A DNA stretch of 46,896 nucleotides, taken from Aeropyrum sp. GTDB taxonomy: Archaea; Thermoproteota; Thermoprotei_A; Sulfolobales; Acidilobaceae. The DNA lies in NCBI GenBank assembly GCA_015523465.1, contig WAKF01000056.1, positions 1-46,896 on the forward strand, in the 5' to 3' direction. The notes beneath the pieces are model-generated. The model was not told the origin of the DNA. It searched no databases and saw nothing but the letters and a program-made list of their open reading frames with translations. Of the stretch, positions 22,348 to 30,033 are shown piece after piece. The position numbers and the translations under genes are program-made. Position 1 is the stretch's first letter. Each line of letters starts with the position of its first letter.

Positions 22348-23373
22348 GTGAGCGAAGAGATACTACCGCCTGAAAGGGCCAAGCATATACAAGTGCCTAC
22401 CTACGATGAGATACTTGAAAGGGTTGGGAAACGAATTAATGTAAAGCGTAAGGGTAGCAAGCTAGACAGAGAACTCTCAAGGCTTCAGGCTCTTAGAGAC
22501 ATAGTAATATCGAAAACGGACTTTATAAGAGACCTTGTAAGATTGTTGGACTCACTCCATCCATTCTACTGGAGCTTAATAGAAATAGAGTTTGACAGGG
22601 AGGAGTTAAGAGATGCTATTAAATGTGTGAGTAAAGCTAGGAAAATGACTGATAGGCTCGCCGAGAAATATAGGATACTATTACTTGCTTCGGAAAGCCC
22701 TAGGGAGCTAAATACTGTAGCGAGAGAAGCCAGGGGGAGGATATTATCCCTTTATAAAAGGTGTTCCAGAGGGCTAGCGCTCCTTAGAAGTCTAGTGACC
22801 TTTATACAGAGGTTACCAGGCATAGACGCGTCGAGCCCCACCATCATTGTTGCAGGACCTCCAAGCAGTGGCAAGTCAACGTTTGTAAGTAACGTTTCCA
22901 GAGCTAGGCTTAAAGTGGCAGAGTACCCGTTCACGACGAAGGAGATACATGTAGGCCATCTTACTCTAGGCAACATTAAAGTGCAGGTCATAGATACACC
23001 TGGCATTCTCGACAGGGATCTTGAAGAAATGAATCAGATAGAAAGGAAAGCTGCAGCAGCGCTCTCTAAGCTTCCCGGCGCAGTACTATACTTGTTTGAT
23101 GCCTCGAGTAACGCTTACATGAGTCTTGAAAGACAGGAAAAGCTGCTAGTCAATACTGTAGCTAAGCTGGTATTACAGAAGAAGGTGTATGTGGCAGTTA
23201 ATAAAGCTGACATAACACGGCCGGAGAGGTTAGAAGAGGCTATAAGGATAGCTGAGAGAGCTGCTAGGAAGATTGGGGGTGAGGTCATAGGACCTATAGT
23301 GGCGGCTTCTAAAGATAACTCATTAAGAGTAGCCGAACTGATAGCTAAGAAGGAGTTTGTTATAAATGAGTAG
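22348..23373 (+). CDS. nog1: Nog1-like GTPase (Obg/Nog1 family)
   Basis: A 341-residue GTPase similar to the first half of eukaryotic NOG1, a factor for maturing the large ribosomal subunit. The N-terminal helical bundle ('VPTYDEILERVGKRI', 'RDLVRLLDSLHPFYWSLIEI') is typical. The G domain has G1 'AGPPSSGKSTFVSNVSRA', the switch segment 'YPFTTKEIHVGHL', G3 'VIDTPGILDRDLEEMNQIER' and G4 'NKAD'. The start is GTG, 7 bases after the stop of the TFB-like gene, and the two are surely co-transcribed. The short archaeal length is normal for the group. Confidence 0.88.
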   Translation: MSEEILPPERAKHIQVPTYDEILERVGKRINVKRKGSKLDRELSRLQALRDIVISKTDFIRDLVRLLDSLHPFYWSLIEIEFDREELRDAIKCVSKARKMTDRLAEKYRILLLASESPRELNTVAREARGRILSLYKRCSRGLALLRSLVTFIQRLPGIDASSPTIIVAGPPSSGKSTFVSNVSRARLKVAEYPFTTKEIHVGHLTLGNIKVQVIDTPGILDRDLEEMNQIERKAAAALSKLPGAVLYLFDASSNAYMSLERQEKLLVNTVAKLVLQKKVYVAVNKADITRPERLEEAIRIAERAARKIGGEVIGPIVAASKDNSLRVAELIAKKEFVINE

Positions 23374-23390
23374 CGGTAGTTTAATGTAAA

Positions 23391-24461
23391 TTAGACTCCT
23401 TTACTGTATAACTCGACTAAGAATGGTCTTTCGAGGGCACCTTCAAGTATCTTATAGTCAAAGCCGTCTAGTATTAGCTTTAATAGCTCTAGGAGCGTAG
23501 CAGCATGGCTGGTAAGCCTAGCGCCTCTCAACTTATACGGCCCTCCAGCCAATGCTAAGTATAAAGGCATCATATCGGACGCATGCCTGTCTAGAGCGGC
23601 ACCGGTCTTCACATCCTCTAATAAGCTCCTTGCAGCTTCCATCCCCACCCTCTCCGCAGGCTTGCCTCTCTCCCCTATGCTATCACCTCCCATCACGGTC
23701 TCGTCGAATATAGCCCAAACGAGTACGCCGCTTCCAGGACCTAGGTGAGGGTCCCTTCCTGGAGGATAAGTTTCAAGCTCTACTTCAGGCTTAACTCTTA
23801 GCTCTCTTTCAACTAGGTGAGCGGCGCTTTTAGCTTGCCTTTCAGCCACGTGTCTAGGAAGCCTTACAGCATGACTTCTTATCTTAACTAATCTCAGCTC
23901 TCCAGCATAAAGAAAGTCCCTACCTTTGAAGCCTTGTGGAGGCGAAGGGATCTCCGCTACCACAACACCCCCGCCACGAGGGTAATGACCCCTCCTTCTC
24001 ACCTCAATTCTAACAGTATAGCCAACCATAGCTAGAAGAGAGAGTAGGACCTCCCTCACATAATCTATTGTGGGCGCTTTAGCAACGTCAGTACCCCCTG
24101 TTACCGTTACTCTCACAGGACCGTCTGCATAAGCAGCTACCGGTAGGAGTGCTTGGAGCACGAGCGGGATGCTGCCGGCGGTGCCAACGTCAAACCTGTA
24201 TACTCCACCCTTGATAGTTCCAGGCTCGAATTCTAACGTCATACTACCAACTTTATCCCCCTTTAACCTGCCTCGTGATAGGATTGCAACCGCCCTCACC
24301 GCCGTTAAGTGCTGAGGTCTTAATCCAGGCGGGTTCCTCTTAGCCCTAATATTAATTATTTTTAACTTCTTACCAGCTATAGCTGCAAGGGCTACAGCAG
24401 TCCTAAGTATCTGGCCTCCGCCCTCCCCCATAGACCCGTCGATCACTACCGTCTCGGTCAA
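23391..24461 (-). CDS. rtcA: RNA 3'-terminal phosphate cyclase
   Basis: A 356-residue enzyme that converts RNA 3'-phosphate ends to 2',3'-cyclic phosphates using ATP. The N-terminal signature '[20 protein letters not shown]', '[15 protein letters not shown]' and '[20 protein letters not shown]' are diagnostic. The middle domain is followed by '[15 protein letters not shown]' and by '[18 protein letters not shown]', which holds the histidine that is adenylylated. Length matches the family. The nadM gene lies just upstream on the same strand (gap of 11 bases). Confidence 0.95.
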   Translation of the reverse strand: MTETVVIDGSMGEGGGQILRTAVALAAIAGKKLKIINIRAKRNPPGLRPQHLTAVRAVAILSRGRLKGDKVGSMTLEFEPGTIKGGVYRFDVGTAGSIPLVLQALLPVAAYADGPVRVTVTGGTDVAKAPTIDYVREVLLSLLAMVGYTVRIEVRRRGHYPRGGGVVVAEIPSPPQGFKGRDFLYAGELRLVKIRSHAVRLPRHVAERQAKSAAHLVERELRVKPEVELETYPPGRDPHLGPGSGVLVWAIFDETVMGGDSIGERGKPAERVGMEAARSLLEDVKTGAALDRHASDMMPLYLALAGGPYKLRGARLTSHAATLLELLKLILDGFDYKILEGALERPFLVELYSKGV

Positions 24462-24472
24462 GCTTTACACCC

Positions 24473-24997
24473 CTAACCTCTAGTTAGCCTTCTAAGCCTT
24501 TCAACAAAGCCTATCGACTCTAGGAACTCTGCTACCACAGGGTGTATACACTTCTTCCAGTCCCCACCGCTGACTGCAAGTTTACGTATTAGAGTGCCCG
24601 AGCACTCTCCCCTCATATACATTTTCGGCCTTAACACGGGGTATCCCATGTCCTCAAAGAGTATGGCAACTAGCTCGTTGCCTGTTATAACAGAATCGAA
24701 TCTTGGCAGCATCATCCTAAGGTATTGAACCCAGACTTTATTCATTGCTATGTCGGGCACAGGCGATATGTTAAAGACCCTAAAATAATCCTTACCAAGC
24801 TCTTCTCTAAGCATTAGAGTGAGAGCTTCTATCCTCTCACCAGCAGTCAATGGGTTAGTAGGCGTGAAGCTTTCTTGCGCAGATCCCACGGCTATAATTA
24901 CTTCTCTAGCCCTTTCAAGGGCCTGACGTATCAGGTTTAAATGGCCTAGATGGGGAGGCTGGAACCTACCAGGCACGACTATCCTATGGTAAGCCAT
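24473..24997 (-). CDS. nadM: Nicotinamide-nucleotide adenylyltransferase
   Basis: The archaeal NMN adenylyltransferase that forms NAD from NMN and ATP. The N-terminal Rossmann motif 'VPGRFQPPHLGHLNLI' includes the HxGH active site. 'AQESFTPTNPLTAGERIEAL' and the C-terminal 'MRGECSGTLIRKLAVSGGDW', equivalent to the ISxTxxR motif, bind ATP. I use the ATG at 24997, which follows a GGTGGT; an ATG at 25021 would add 8 residues. It is followed by rtcA. The last step of NAD synthesis may thus link to the nadE gene at 34.7 kb. Confidence 0.93.
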   Translation of the reverse strand: MAYHRIVVPGRFQPPHLGHLNLIRQALERAREVIIAVGSAQESFTPTNPLTAGERIEALTLMLREELGKDYFRVFNISPVPDIAMNKVWVQYLRMMLPRFDSVITGNELVAILFEDMGYPVLRPKMYMRGECSGTLIRKLAVSGGDWKKCIHPVVAEFLESIGFVERLRRLTRG

Positions 24998-25086
24998 GAT
25001 ACCACCGTTCCAAGCCTTCAAGCCTCCAGGCTAAAGGGAATTAGAGCTTTAAGGTAAATCTGTGACTATGAGGGAGCTGTTAACTC

Positions 25087-26124
25087 ATGCTGATAGATAG
25101 GCTCAGGGGCATGTTTAAGGAGGAGGATGAGAAGTTATTCCTCAATATTAAGCCTAGCGAGCTAGCACTAAAACTAGCCGAAAAATATGGTTATAAACCT
25201 TACATAGTAGAGAGGATGTACAATGTTTTAGGGTCTACCGAAGAAGTAGTAGATCTCTTAGAGTGGAATGAAGTGCCTATGCCAGAAACCGTAAGGTGTA
25301 ATGACTACCTAATAAGCTGTGCTAGGTTATATCAAAGCCTAAGCCAGAAGGGCTTCAAACTCTCAATAATACCTTGGCTACCTCACGGCATAGAGGTTAT
25401 AGAGGCTCCGTTTAGCGTAGGAGCTTCTCACGAATACCTAAAAGGTTACTACTACATACAGGATCCAGGCTCCATGCTACCCGTTTATATAATGGAGCCG
25501 AGAGAGGGAGAGTTAATAGTTGACATGGCAGCGGCTCCGGGAGGTAAGGCAACACAGATTCTACAATTAACTAGAGATAGAGCCTTGCTAGTAGCCTCCG
25601 ATATATCTAGAAGAAGGATGAAAGCTCTAAGATCACATATGCAAAGGATGGGGTTTAAAAGCTACATAGCGTTGCGAACAGACTCTAGAAAGCTGCCAAG
25701 ACTCGTGGGTACTGGAGTCGCAGATAAAGTGCTGCTCGACGCCCCGAGCAGCGGGGAAGGCATTATAAGGAAGGACCCAAATAGAAAAGTTAGCCGCGAC
25801 CCACAGGACCTAATGGAGGTACATTACCTACAGTTAAGCCTATTATTAACAGCTTTAGAAATAGCGTCGCCAGAGGGCATTATAGTCTATGCAGCATGCT
25901 CGACATCACCCGAAGAGGGAGAGCTAGTTGTAGATAGGCTGTTAAGATTGAAAGGCGATACTGTAGAAGTCGAAACTACGTTTTGGGAGGGAATAGGGAG
26001 CAAGGGGGTGACCGAGTATATGGGGATAAATTTTGATAGTAGTGTTTCTAGGTGCCTCAGACTATGGCCTCATAGAGACGGCACCGAGGGGTTCTTCATA
26101 TGCAGGCTAAGAAAGGTAAAGTAG
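25087..26124 (+). CDS. NOL1/NOP2/Sun-family RNA cytosine-5 methyltransferase
   Basis: A 345-residue enzyme of the NSUN family that makes 5-methylcytosine in tRNA or rRNA. The SAM site is 'DMAAAPGGKATQILQLT' (about 146-162). Motif VI 'VYAACSTSPEEGEL' has the nucleophile Cys271. Motif IV reads 'LLDAPSSGEG', with Ser221 where most members have Cys, a residue thought to assist product release. The N-terminal 110 residues are a helical RNA-binding region. It overlaps the next gene, which appears to supply the PUA-like domain, by 25 bases. Confidence 0.88.
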   Translation: MLIDRLRGMFKEEDEKLFLNIKPSELALKLAEKYGYKPYIVERMYNVLGSTEEVVDLLEWNEVPMPETVRCNDYLISCARLYQSLSQKGFKLSIIPWLPHGIEVIEAPFSVGASHEYLKGYYYIQDPGSMLPVYIMEPREGELIVDMAAAPGGKATQILQLTRDRALLVASDISRRRMKALRSHMQRMGFKSYIALRTDSRKLPRLVGTGVADKVLLDAPSSGEGIIRKDPNRKVSRDPQDLMEVHYLQLSLLLTALEIASPEGIIVYAACSTSPEEGELVVDRLLRLKGDTVEVETTFWEGIGSKGVTEYMGINFDSSVSRCLRLWPHRDGTEGFFICRLRKVK

Positions 26125-26621
26125 CTGTTAGAAGACTATCGAGAGAAGAGGCTATGATCATATCAGGTTTTTTCCGGGGAATAGGGCTAGAGGACCCTTA
26201 CGATTATAATAACATGGTTGTCCTTGAGGTTGAAGGTGGGGGCTACTATGAAGTCTTCTATATAGAACCGAGGCTCAATAGACTGGCTATGAAGATTGGT
26301 GCATTGTACTCTGGGGGACTTAACATAGGTTATATTAGCGGGCAAGCCCTTATACCTAGCTTACACCTAGCTAGGGATCTAGCCCCGCTCTGCAGAACAG
26401 GAAAGCTAAAATGCTCGATCTTGACTCCCCGAGGCGAAGCATTATTCCTCTACGGCAGGATAGTCTATGAAGAAAACGTGGTAAAATGGGTGGAGGGGGT
26501 ATCACTCGTAGTAGGGATTGACTATGAACCCCTTGGCTGGGGCTTTGGAGAGGAAGCTAGGGAGAAGAGAATTATTAGGCCTATAAAAGACCTTGGATGG
26601 TATCTTAGGAGGGGTGGGTAG
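26100..26621 (+). CDS. PUA-like RNA-binding protein partner of the NSUN methyltransferase
   Basis: A 173-residue protein resembling the RNA-binding PUA-like domain found at the C-terminus of RsmF/NOL1-type methyltransferases (COG3270-like): 'VRRLSREEAMIISGFFRGIG', 'GGYYEVFYIEPRLNRLA', 'IGALYSGGLNIGYISGQALI' and 'SLHLARDLAPL'. Here it is a separate gene overlapping the methyltransferase gene by 25 bases, as if the usual fusion had been split. The start is ATG. Downstream, the FKBP gene begins within 5 bases of its stop. Confidence 0.6.
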   Translation: MQAKKGKVAVRRLSREEAMIISGFFRGIGLEDPYDYNNMVVLEVEGGGYYEVFYIEPRLNRLAMKIGALYSGGLNIGYISGQALIPSLHLARDLAPLCRTGKLKCSILTPRGEALFLYGRIVYEENVVKWVEGVSLVVGIDYEPLGWGFGEEAREKRIIRPIKDLGWYLRRGG

Positions 26622-26625
26622 CGGT

Positions 26626-27396
26626 ATGCCCTTCAAGGAAGGCGATTTCGTACTAATAAATTATACTACCAAGGTTGTAGAAGACGGGGAAGAGAGGGTT
26701 ATAGATACTACAGTGGAAGAGGTAGCTAGAAAAGCGGGCATATATGACCCTAGACGACGCTATGAGCCCTATCCTGTGATCGTTGGTAAGAGTAAGTTAA
26801 TTGATGCTGTTGACGAAGCTTTAAGGTCTATGGAGGTTGGAGAGAAGAAGACTATAGAAGCGCCTCCGGAAAAAGCTTATGGGCCTAGGGATCAGAGGCT
26901 AGTGAGAAGAGTACCTATAAAATACTTTATGCGTTATGGGAGGGCGCCTCGCGTAGGAGAAGAAGTTGAGATGGAGGTTGAAGGCCGTGTGCTTCGAGGT
27001 AAAGTGGTCAACGTTACTCAGCGCTTCGTTCATATAGACTTCAACCATCCCCTGGCAGGGAAGACCCTTAAAATAGACTTGGAAGTCGTTGAAAAAGTTG
27101 ATGACGATAGAGAAAAAACTCGCATATTAGTAGCTAGGGTTGCAGGGATTCCTAGGGATAGTATAAAGGTTGATAAAGATGATGGTCATTTAGTCATAAA
27201 GCTGCCTCCAATGATACTAGCTTTAAACGACCTCGAAGCTATATTACAGAGCATATTGAATGATATACAGGAATACCTGTCGCCCGAGAAAGTGACGTTC
27301 ACTATAGAGATAGACCTGAAACCTAGGGAAGCTCCAAAGGAAACGCCTGAAAGTTCGGGAGAAAGTAGACAAACCGAAGAAGAAAGCAAAGGCTAG
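26626..27396 (+). CDS. FKBP-type peptidyl-prolyl isomerase, long archaeal form
   Basis: A 256-residue chaperone-like prolyl isomerase of the FKBP/SlyD group. 'FKEGDFVLINYTTKVVEDG', 'PVIVGKSKLIDAVDEAL' and 'GEKKTIEAPPEKAYGPRDQR' form the FKBP core. The insert-in-flap domain follows ('GRVLRGKVVNVTQRFVHIDF') with 'NHPLAGKTLKIDLEVVEKV' closing the fold. A C-terminal domain of about 95 residues ends in a Glu/Ser/Thr-rich tail. I take the ATG at 26626, since an earlier in-frame ATG at 26593 lies inside the preceding gene. There is no signal peptide, so it is cytosolic. Confidence 0.9.
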   Translation: MPFKEGDFVLINYTTKVVEDGEERVIDTTVEEVARKAGIYDPRRRYEPYPVIVGKSKLIDAVDEALRSMEVGEKKTIEAPPEKAYGPRDQRLVRRVPIKYFMRYGRAPRVGEEVEMEVEGRVLRGKVVNVTQRFVHIDFNHPLAGKTLKIDLEVVEKVDDDREKTRILVARVAGIPRDSIKVDKDDGHLVIKLPPMILALNDLEAILQSILNDIQEYLSPEKVTFTIEIDLKPREAPKETPESSGESRQTEEESKG

Positions 27397-27413
27397 CGGA
27401 GGCCATCTACCTA

Positions 27414-28469
27414 TTAAATAACGCCAGTCTTCCTGGCAAGGGCTTCTGCAGCCTCTTTAGTAAGCCCCTTTTCTCCGAGTATAGTATACCTTTCAGGCCT
27501 TATCTTAGCGGCTATGGTGAGAGCTTCTACAATCTCCTCAGGTTCGACTCCAAGTTCCCTGGCAGTCGTGGGGGCGCCAACCTTTTTCAGAAGGTTCCTT
27601 ATCCTCTTCCAATTCTTGCCGTGAAGGTAAGACATCATTATAGTGCCTACTCCCACAGCCTCGCCGTGTAAAGGTTTATTGCGAGCTACAATTGAGAGTG
27701 CATGGGCAAATAGGTGCTCGCTACCACTTGCAGGCCTTGTACTCCCAGCGATGCACATGGCAACTCCGCTACTAACGAGGGCTTCCACTAAAACTCTATA
27801 GCCCTCCTTCGTCCCAGCGGCTATTTCGTCGGCATACTGGCTTACGTGCCGTGCACTCATTAGTGCTAAGCTTGCAGCATACTCGCCGTAGTACTCAAGC
27901 CTAAGCTTATGAGCCAGTTTCCAGTCTAGCACTGCAGTGTACTTTCCTATGAGATCCCCGAAACCCGCTATATTATAGCGTCGGGGCGCCTGAGATATAA
28001 TGTCTACATCGATCACTATAACGTCGGGAGTCTTAGCGAGCTTCGATATAGGCCTTTCAAACCCTTTTAAACTGGAAAAAGGCGAGGTTATGCCATCATG
28101 GCTCGCTACGGTCGGTATACTGACAAAATGAGCCCCCGATTCCTTAGCAGCATATTTGGCTACGTCAATAGACTTACCGCCACCTAACCCAGCTATTATG
28201 TTAACTTTTTCCTTCATAGACTCTTCCGCGACGTTCATAGCAGTCTCAACGCTTGCGTCACTCGCTATCTTATAGTCAACAGTATATCCTGCATCTTCAA
28301 GGCTCTGTTTAACTCTACTATAGTATAATTCTTTGACTTTAGGCCCTGTTACTATGAGTACATATTTGTAGTTAGCTTCTAAGGTTTCCTTGATAATAGG
28401 TCCTACTTCGTCTAAAATCGAGTCACCTACAACAACCTTCTTAGGTAAATCTATAACATGGCGCTGCAT
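27414..28469 (-). CDS. egsA: sn-Glycerol-1-phosphate dehydrogenase
   Basis: The enzyme that makes the sn-glycerol-1-phosphate backbone of archaeal lipids from dihydroxyacetone phosphate with NAD(P)H. 'VIDLPKKVVVGDSILDEVG' starts the fold; 'IIAGLGGGKSIDVAKYAAKE' binds the cofactor. The metal ligands are in 'SIPTVASHDGITSPFSSLKG', 'SGSEHLFAHALSI' and 'PLHGEAVGVGTIMMSYLHG'. I use the ATG at 28469. The frame stays open for another 50 codons upstream, but that part contains the likely promoter (TTATAAAAA, minus strand, 28564-28572) and no domain. Confidence 0.95.
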   Translation of the reverse strand: MQRHVIDLPKKVVVGDSILDEVGPIIKETLEANYKYVLIVTGPKVKELYYSRVKQSLEDAGYTVDYKIASDASVETAMNVAEESMKEKVNIIAGLGGGKSIDVAKYAAKESGAHFVSIPTVASHDGITSPFSSLKGFERPISKLAKTPDVIVIDVDIISQAPRRYNIAGFGDLIGKYTAVLDWKLAHKLRLEYYGEYAASLALMSARHVSQYADEIAAGTKEGYRVLVEALVSSGVAMCIAGSTRPASGSEHLFAHALSIVARNKPLHGEAVGVGTIMMSYLHGKNWKRIRNLLKKVGAPTTARELGVEPEEIVEALTIAAKIRPERYTILGEKGLTKEAAEALARKTGVI

Positions 28470-28684
28470 GCTACCATACAATACCAAGACACCCGTCAAA
28501 TCCCATCTACTTAGCCCTAGTGTATGCAGACGGACATTAACTTTCCTCGTCTTATAGCAATCATTTTTATAACTATGATGGGAACTAGTAGGTGTGATCC
28601 TAAAATTTCGGTAAGACACCCGTAGTTTCGGGCTAGTGTTCCAATCAAGGTGTAGACCCCTAATCCCCGATCGGGGGAGTTTAA
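28470..28684. promoter_or_regulatory. Divergent promoter region with a 12-base palindrome
   Basis: The minus-strand TTATAAAAA at 28564-28572 probably drives egsA with a leader of about 70 bases. CCTAAAATTT near 28600 could serve the plus-strand gene. CCCCGATCGGGG at 28665-28676 lies 8 bases before the GTG at 28685 and could be an operator or a leader hairpin. Confidence 0.35.
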
Positions 28685-29020
28685 GTGGAAAGGGATGTCA
28701 AAAAAGTAGCGGAAGTTATGGCTAGAAGCTTTGCATCAAACCTGAGAGCATTTATTTTCAGTAGAAATCTTATAGATGAGAATATTGTTGAAGACATAGT
28801 CAAAGGCTCCGGTATTTCGAGTCTAATATCAAAATGGTCTAAAAACGATATAATAGTATATTATATAAGAACGGAGCCCTTAGAGAGAGAGTGCATGTAT
28901 AGTGAATGCTCGGGGGAAAAAGGACCTGCTAAGAACGAGTGCGTTAGAAAGTGCCTTGAAAAATCTCTAGCTAAGGCCGCGAAAGCCGTAGCTAAGAGCA
29001 TACTAGAGTATTCAATCTAA
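28685..29020 (+). CDS. Small protein of unknown function with four cysteines
   Basis: A 111-residue protein that I do not recognise. The N-terminal half is helical then beta ('VKKVAEVMARSFASNLRAFI', 'SKWSKNDIIVYYIRTEPL'). A C-terminal segment holds C70 and C75 (CxxxxC) and C86 and C90 (CxxxC), followed by an alanine/lysine-rich helix. The cysteines could bind zinc or form disulfides. The start is GTG at 28685, next to the palindrome at 28665-28676. It is the first of three small plus-strand genes with separate promoters. Confidence 0.6.
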   Translation: MERDVKKVAEVMARSFASNLRAFIFSRNLIDENIVEDIVKGSGISSLISKWSKNDIIVYYIRTEPLERECMYSECSGEKGPAKNECVRKCLEKSLAKAAKAVAKSILEYSI

Positions 29021-29053
29021 GGCTAACTCTATTCATATTCCCTCAGGGATAGC

Positions 29054-29061
29054 TTTTATAT
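29054..29061 (+). promoter_or_regulatory. TATA box for the coiled-coil protein gene
   Basis: TTTTATAT at 29054-29061 would start a transcript near 29085, leaving a leader of about 20 bases with a GAGGTG ribosome-binding site at 29091-29096 before the ATG at 29106. Confidence 0.45.
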
Positions 29062-29105
29062 GGTTAACCTGTTGAATGATAGTTTAAGGTGAGGTGTGTT
29101 AGGGT

Positions 29106-29543
29106 ATGGCTGCTGAGGCCGCTCAAAGTGTAACTGTATTGAAATTTGGCAATGTGAAGGACCTGTTTGAGTACATGGATAAGGAAATAGCTGAGAGTAA
29201 GAAAATGTTGGGCGACATGTTAAGAGAGGTGGAGAAGATTAGGGTTGCCGCAGACCTATCTTCGAAGTTAGAAGAGCTTCTCAAGGATCTTGGGGGAGCC
29301 GGAATGCCTCAGGCGGCGGCAGAGCTGGAGTTGGATGGCGTTAAGGTCTACGTAAATCCGACTCCCAGACTTGAGCTCCAAGTCCTAGTGGATGCAATAA
29401 AAGGTATGCAGGAAAGGATACTACAGCTTGAGAGGGCTAGAAAATCGCTTGAACCTCTATCAAAGCTTGAGGGAGTCAATGCCTCCATCAACGTTATACT
29501 AGAAGGAGGCAACGTGAAAACAGTTATAATAAAGGTCCTCTAA
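29106..29543 (+). CDS. Coiled-coil protein of unknown function
   Basis: A 145-residue protein with two long helices ('LFEYMDKEIAESKKMLGDML' with 'REVEKIRVAADLSSKLEELL', and 'VDAIKGMQERILQLERARKS') flanking a Gly-rich and beta segment ('LELDGVKVYVNPTPRLEL'), and a C-terminal beta hairpin ('NASINVILEGGNVKTVIIKV'). The helix-hairpin-helix arrangement is loosely prefoldin-like, but no family signature is clear. It has its own TATA box and ribosome-binding site, and ends just before the structured element at 29545. The function is unknown. Confidence 0.6.
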   Translation: MAAEAAQSVTVLKFGNVKDLFEYMDKEIAESKKMLGDMLREVEKIRVAADLSSKLEELLKDLGGAGMPQAAAELELDGVKVYVNPTPRLELQVLVDAIKGMQERILQLERARKSLEPLSKLEGVNASINVILEGGNVKTVIIKVL

Positions 29544-29544
29544 C

Positions 29545-29623
29545 GGGGGCCTCGGGGCAGGGGCGTCGTCACCCCCATGAAGGCGAGGTAAGCGGTAATA
29601 CCATTCGTCACAGGCCCTCTTTT
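29545..29623 (+). ncRNA. Structured intergenic element, terminator or possible small RNA
   Basis: GGGGGCCT (29545-29552) can pair over 8 bp with AGGCCCTC (29612-29619), which runs into TCTTTT (29618-29623). Inside lie CCTCG/CGAGG (29550-29554 with 29584-29588), a GGGG/CCCC hairpin and GGTAATACC. TCGTCAC occurs twice. The element is GC-rich between genes. It could be a long terminator hairpin for the upstream gene or a stable RNA; no C/D or H/ACA boxes were found. Confidence 0.3.
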
Positions 29624-29642
29624 AACCCGGGAGAGCCGAAGC

Positions 29643-29650
29643 TATAAAAG
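29643..29650 (+). promoter_or_regulatory. TATA box for the histidine-rich protein gene
   Basis: TATAAAAG at 29643-29650 is a strong archaeal TATA box. GGGAGG at 29675-29680 lies 8 bases before the GTG at 29689. Confidence 0.55.
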
Positions 29651-29688
29651 ACTATGAGTGTAGAGGCTTTACGTGGGAGGCGGTAAGA

Positions 29689-30033
29689 GTGCCTAGGAAG
29701 CGTATGACCATGCCTAAGAGGCGCGAGGACCTAGATAAGATTGTAGAAGAAGTAGAATCTCATCATCACCATGAACATGAGCATGAGCACCATCACCATC
29801 ATCATGGGGATGTGGAGGACGCTGTAGCAGCTCTAGAAGTAATAGTTGACTCGTTAACGGCACAGTCTAAAGTATTAGAATCCGAATTGAAAAGACAAGG
29901 GGTGGCGTTGGCTGCTTTATATAGAGTTACAGCATGGCTAGTGGAGGCCTTAGCTGCTCGTAATGAGGAAGAAAGGGTAAGGGCCCTTAAGCTAGCGTTA
30001 GATGAGATCAAGAAGGCTGGCTTCAAGGAGTAG
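29689..30033 (+). CDS. Histidine-rich small protein, putative metal binder
   Basis: A 114-residue protein. The N-terminus is basic ('PRKRMTMPKRR'), followed by a tract with 12 His in 15 residues (25-39), alternating with Glu. The remaining 75 residues form two amphipathic helices ('AVAALEVIVDSLTAQSKVLE' and 'LYRVTAWLVEALAARNEEER') with a coiled-coil look. The tract could store or buffer nickel, zinc or cobalt. No transporter or hydrogenase maturation gene is adjacent. The start is GTG with a strong TATA and ribosome-binding site. It is convergent with ZPR1, overlapping it by 11 bases. I know no named family. Confidence 0.6.
   Translation: MPRKRMTMPKRREDLDKIVEEVESHHHHEHEHEHHHHHHGDVEDAVAALEVIVDSLTAQSKVLESELKRQGVALAALYRVTAWLVEALAARNEEERVRALKLALDEIKKAGFKE

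Noticed and set aside
28470-28619. 50-codon N-terminal extension of egsA
   Set aside because: It spans the likely TATA box, shows no domain, and the ATG at 28469 gives the normal length.
29545-29623. Candidate C/D-box small RNA on either strand
   Set aside because: GTGACGA on the minus strand resembles a C box, but no CTGA D box lies at a usable distance.
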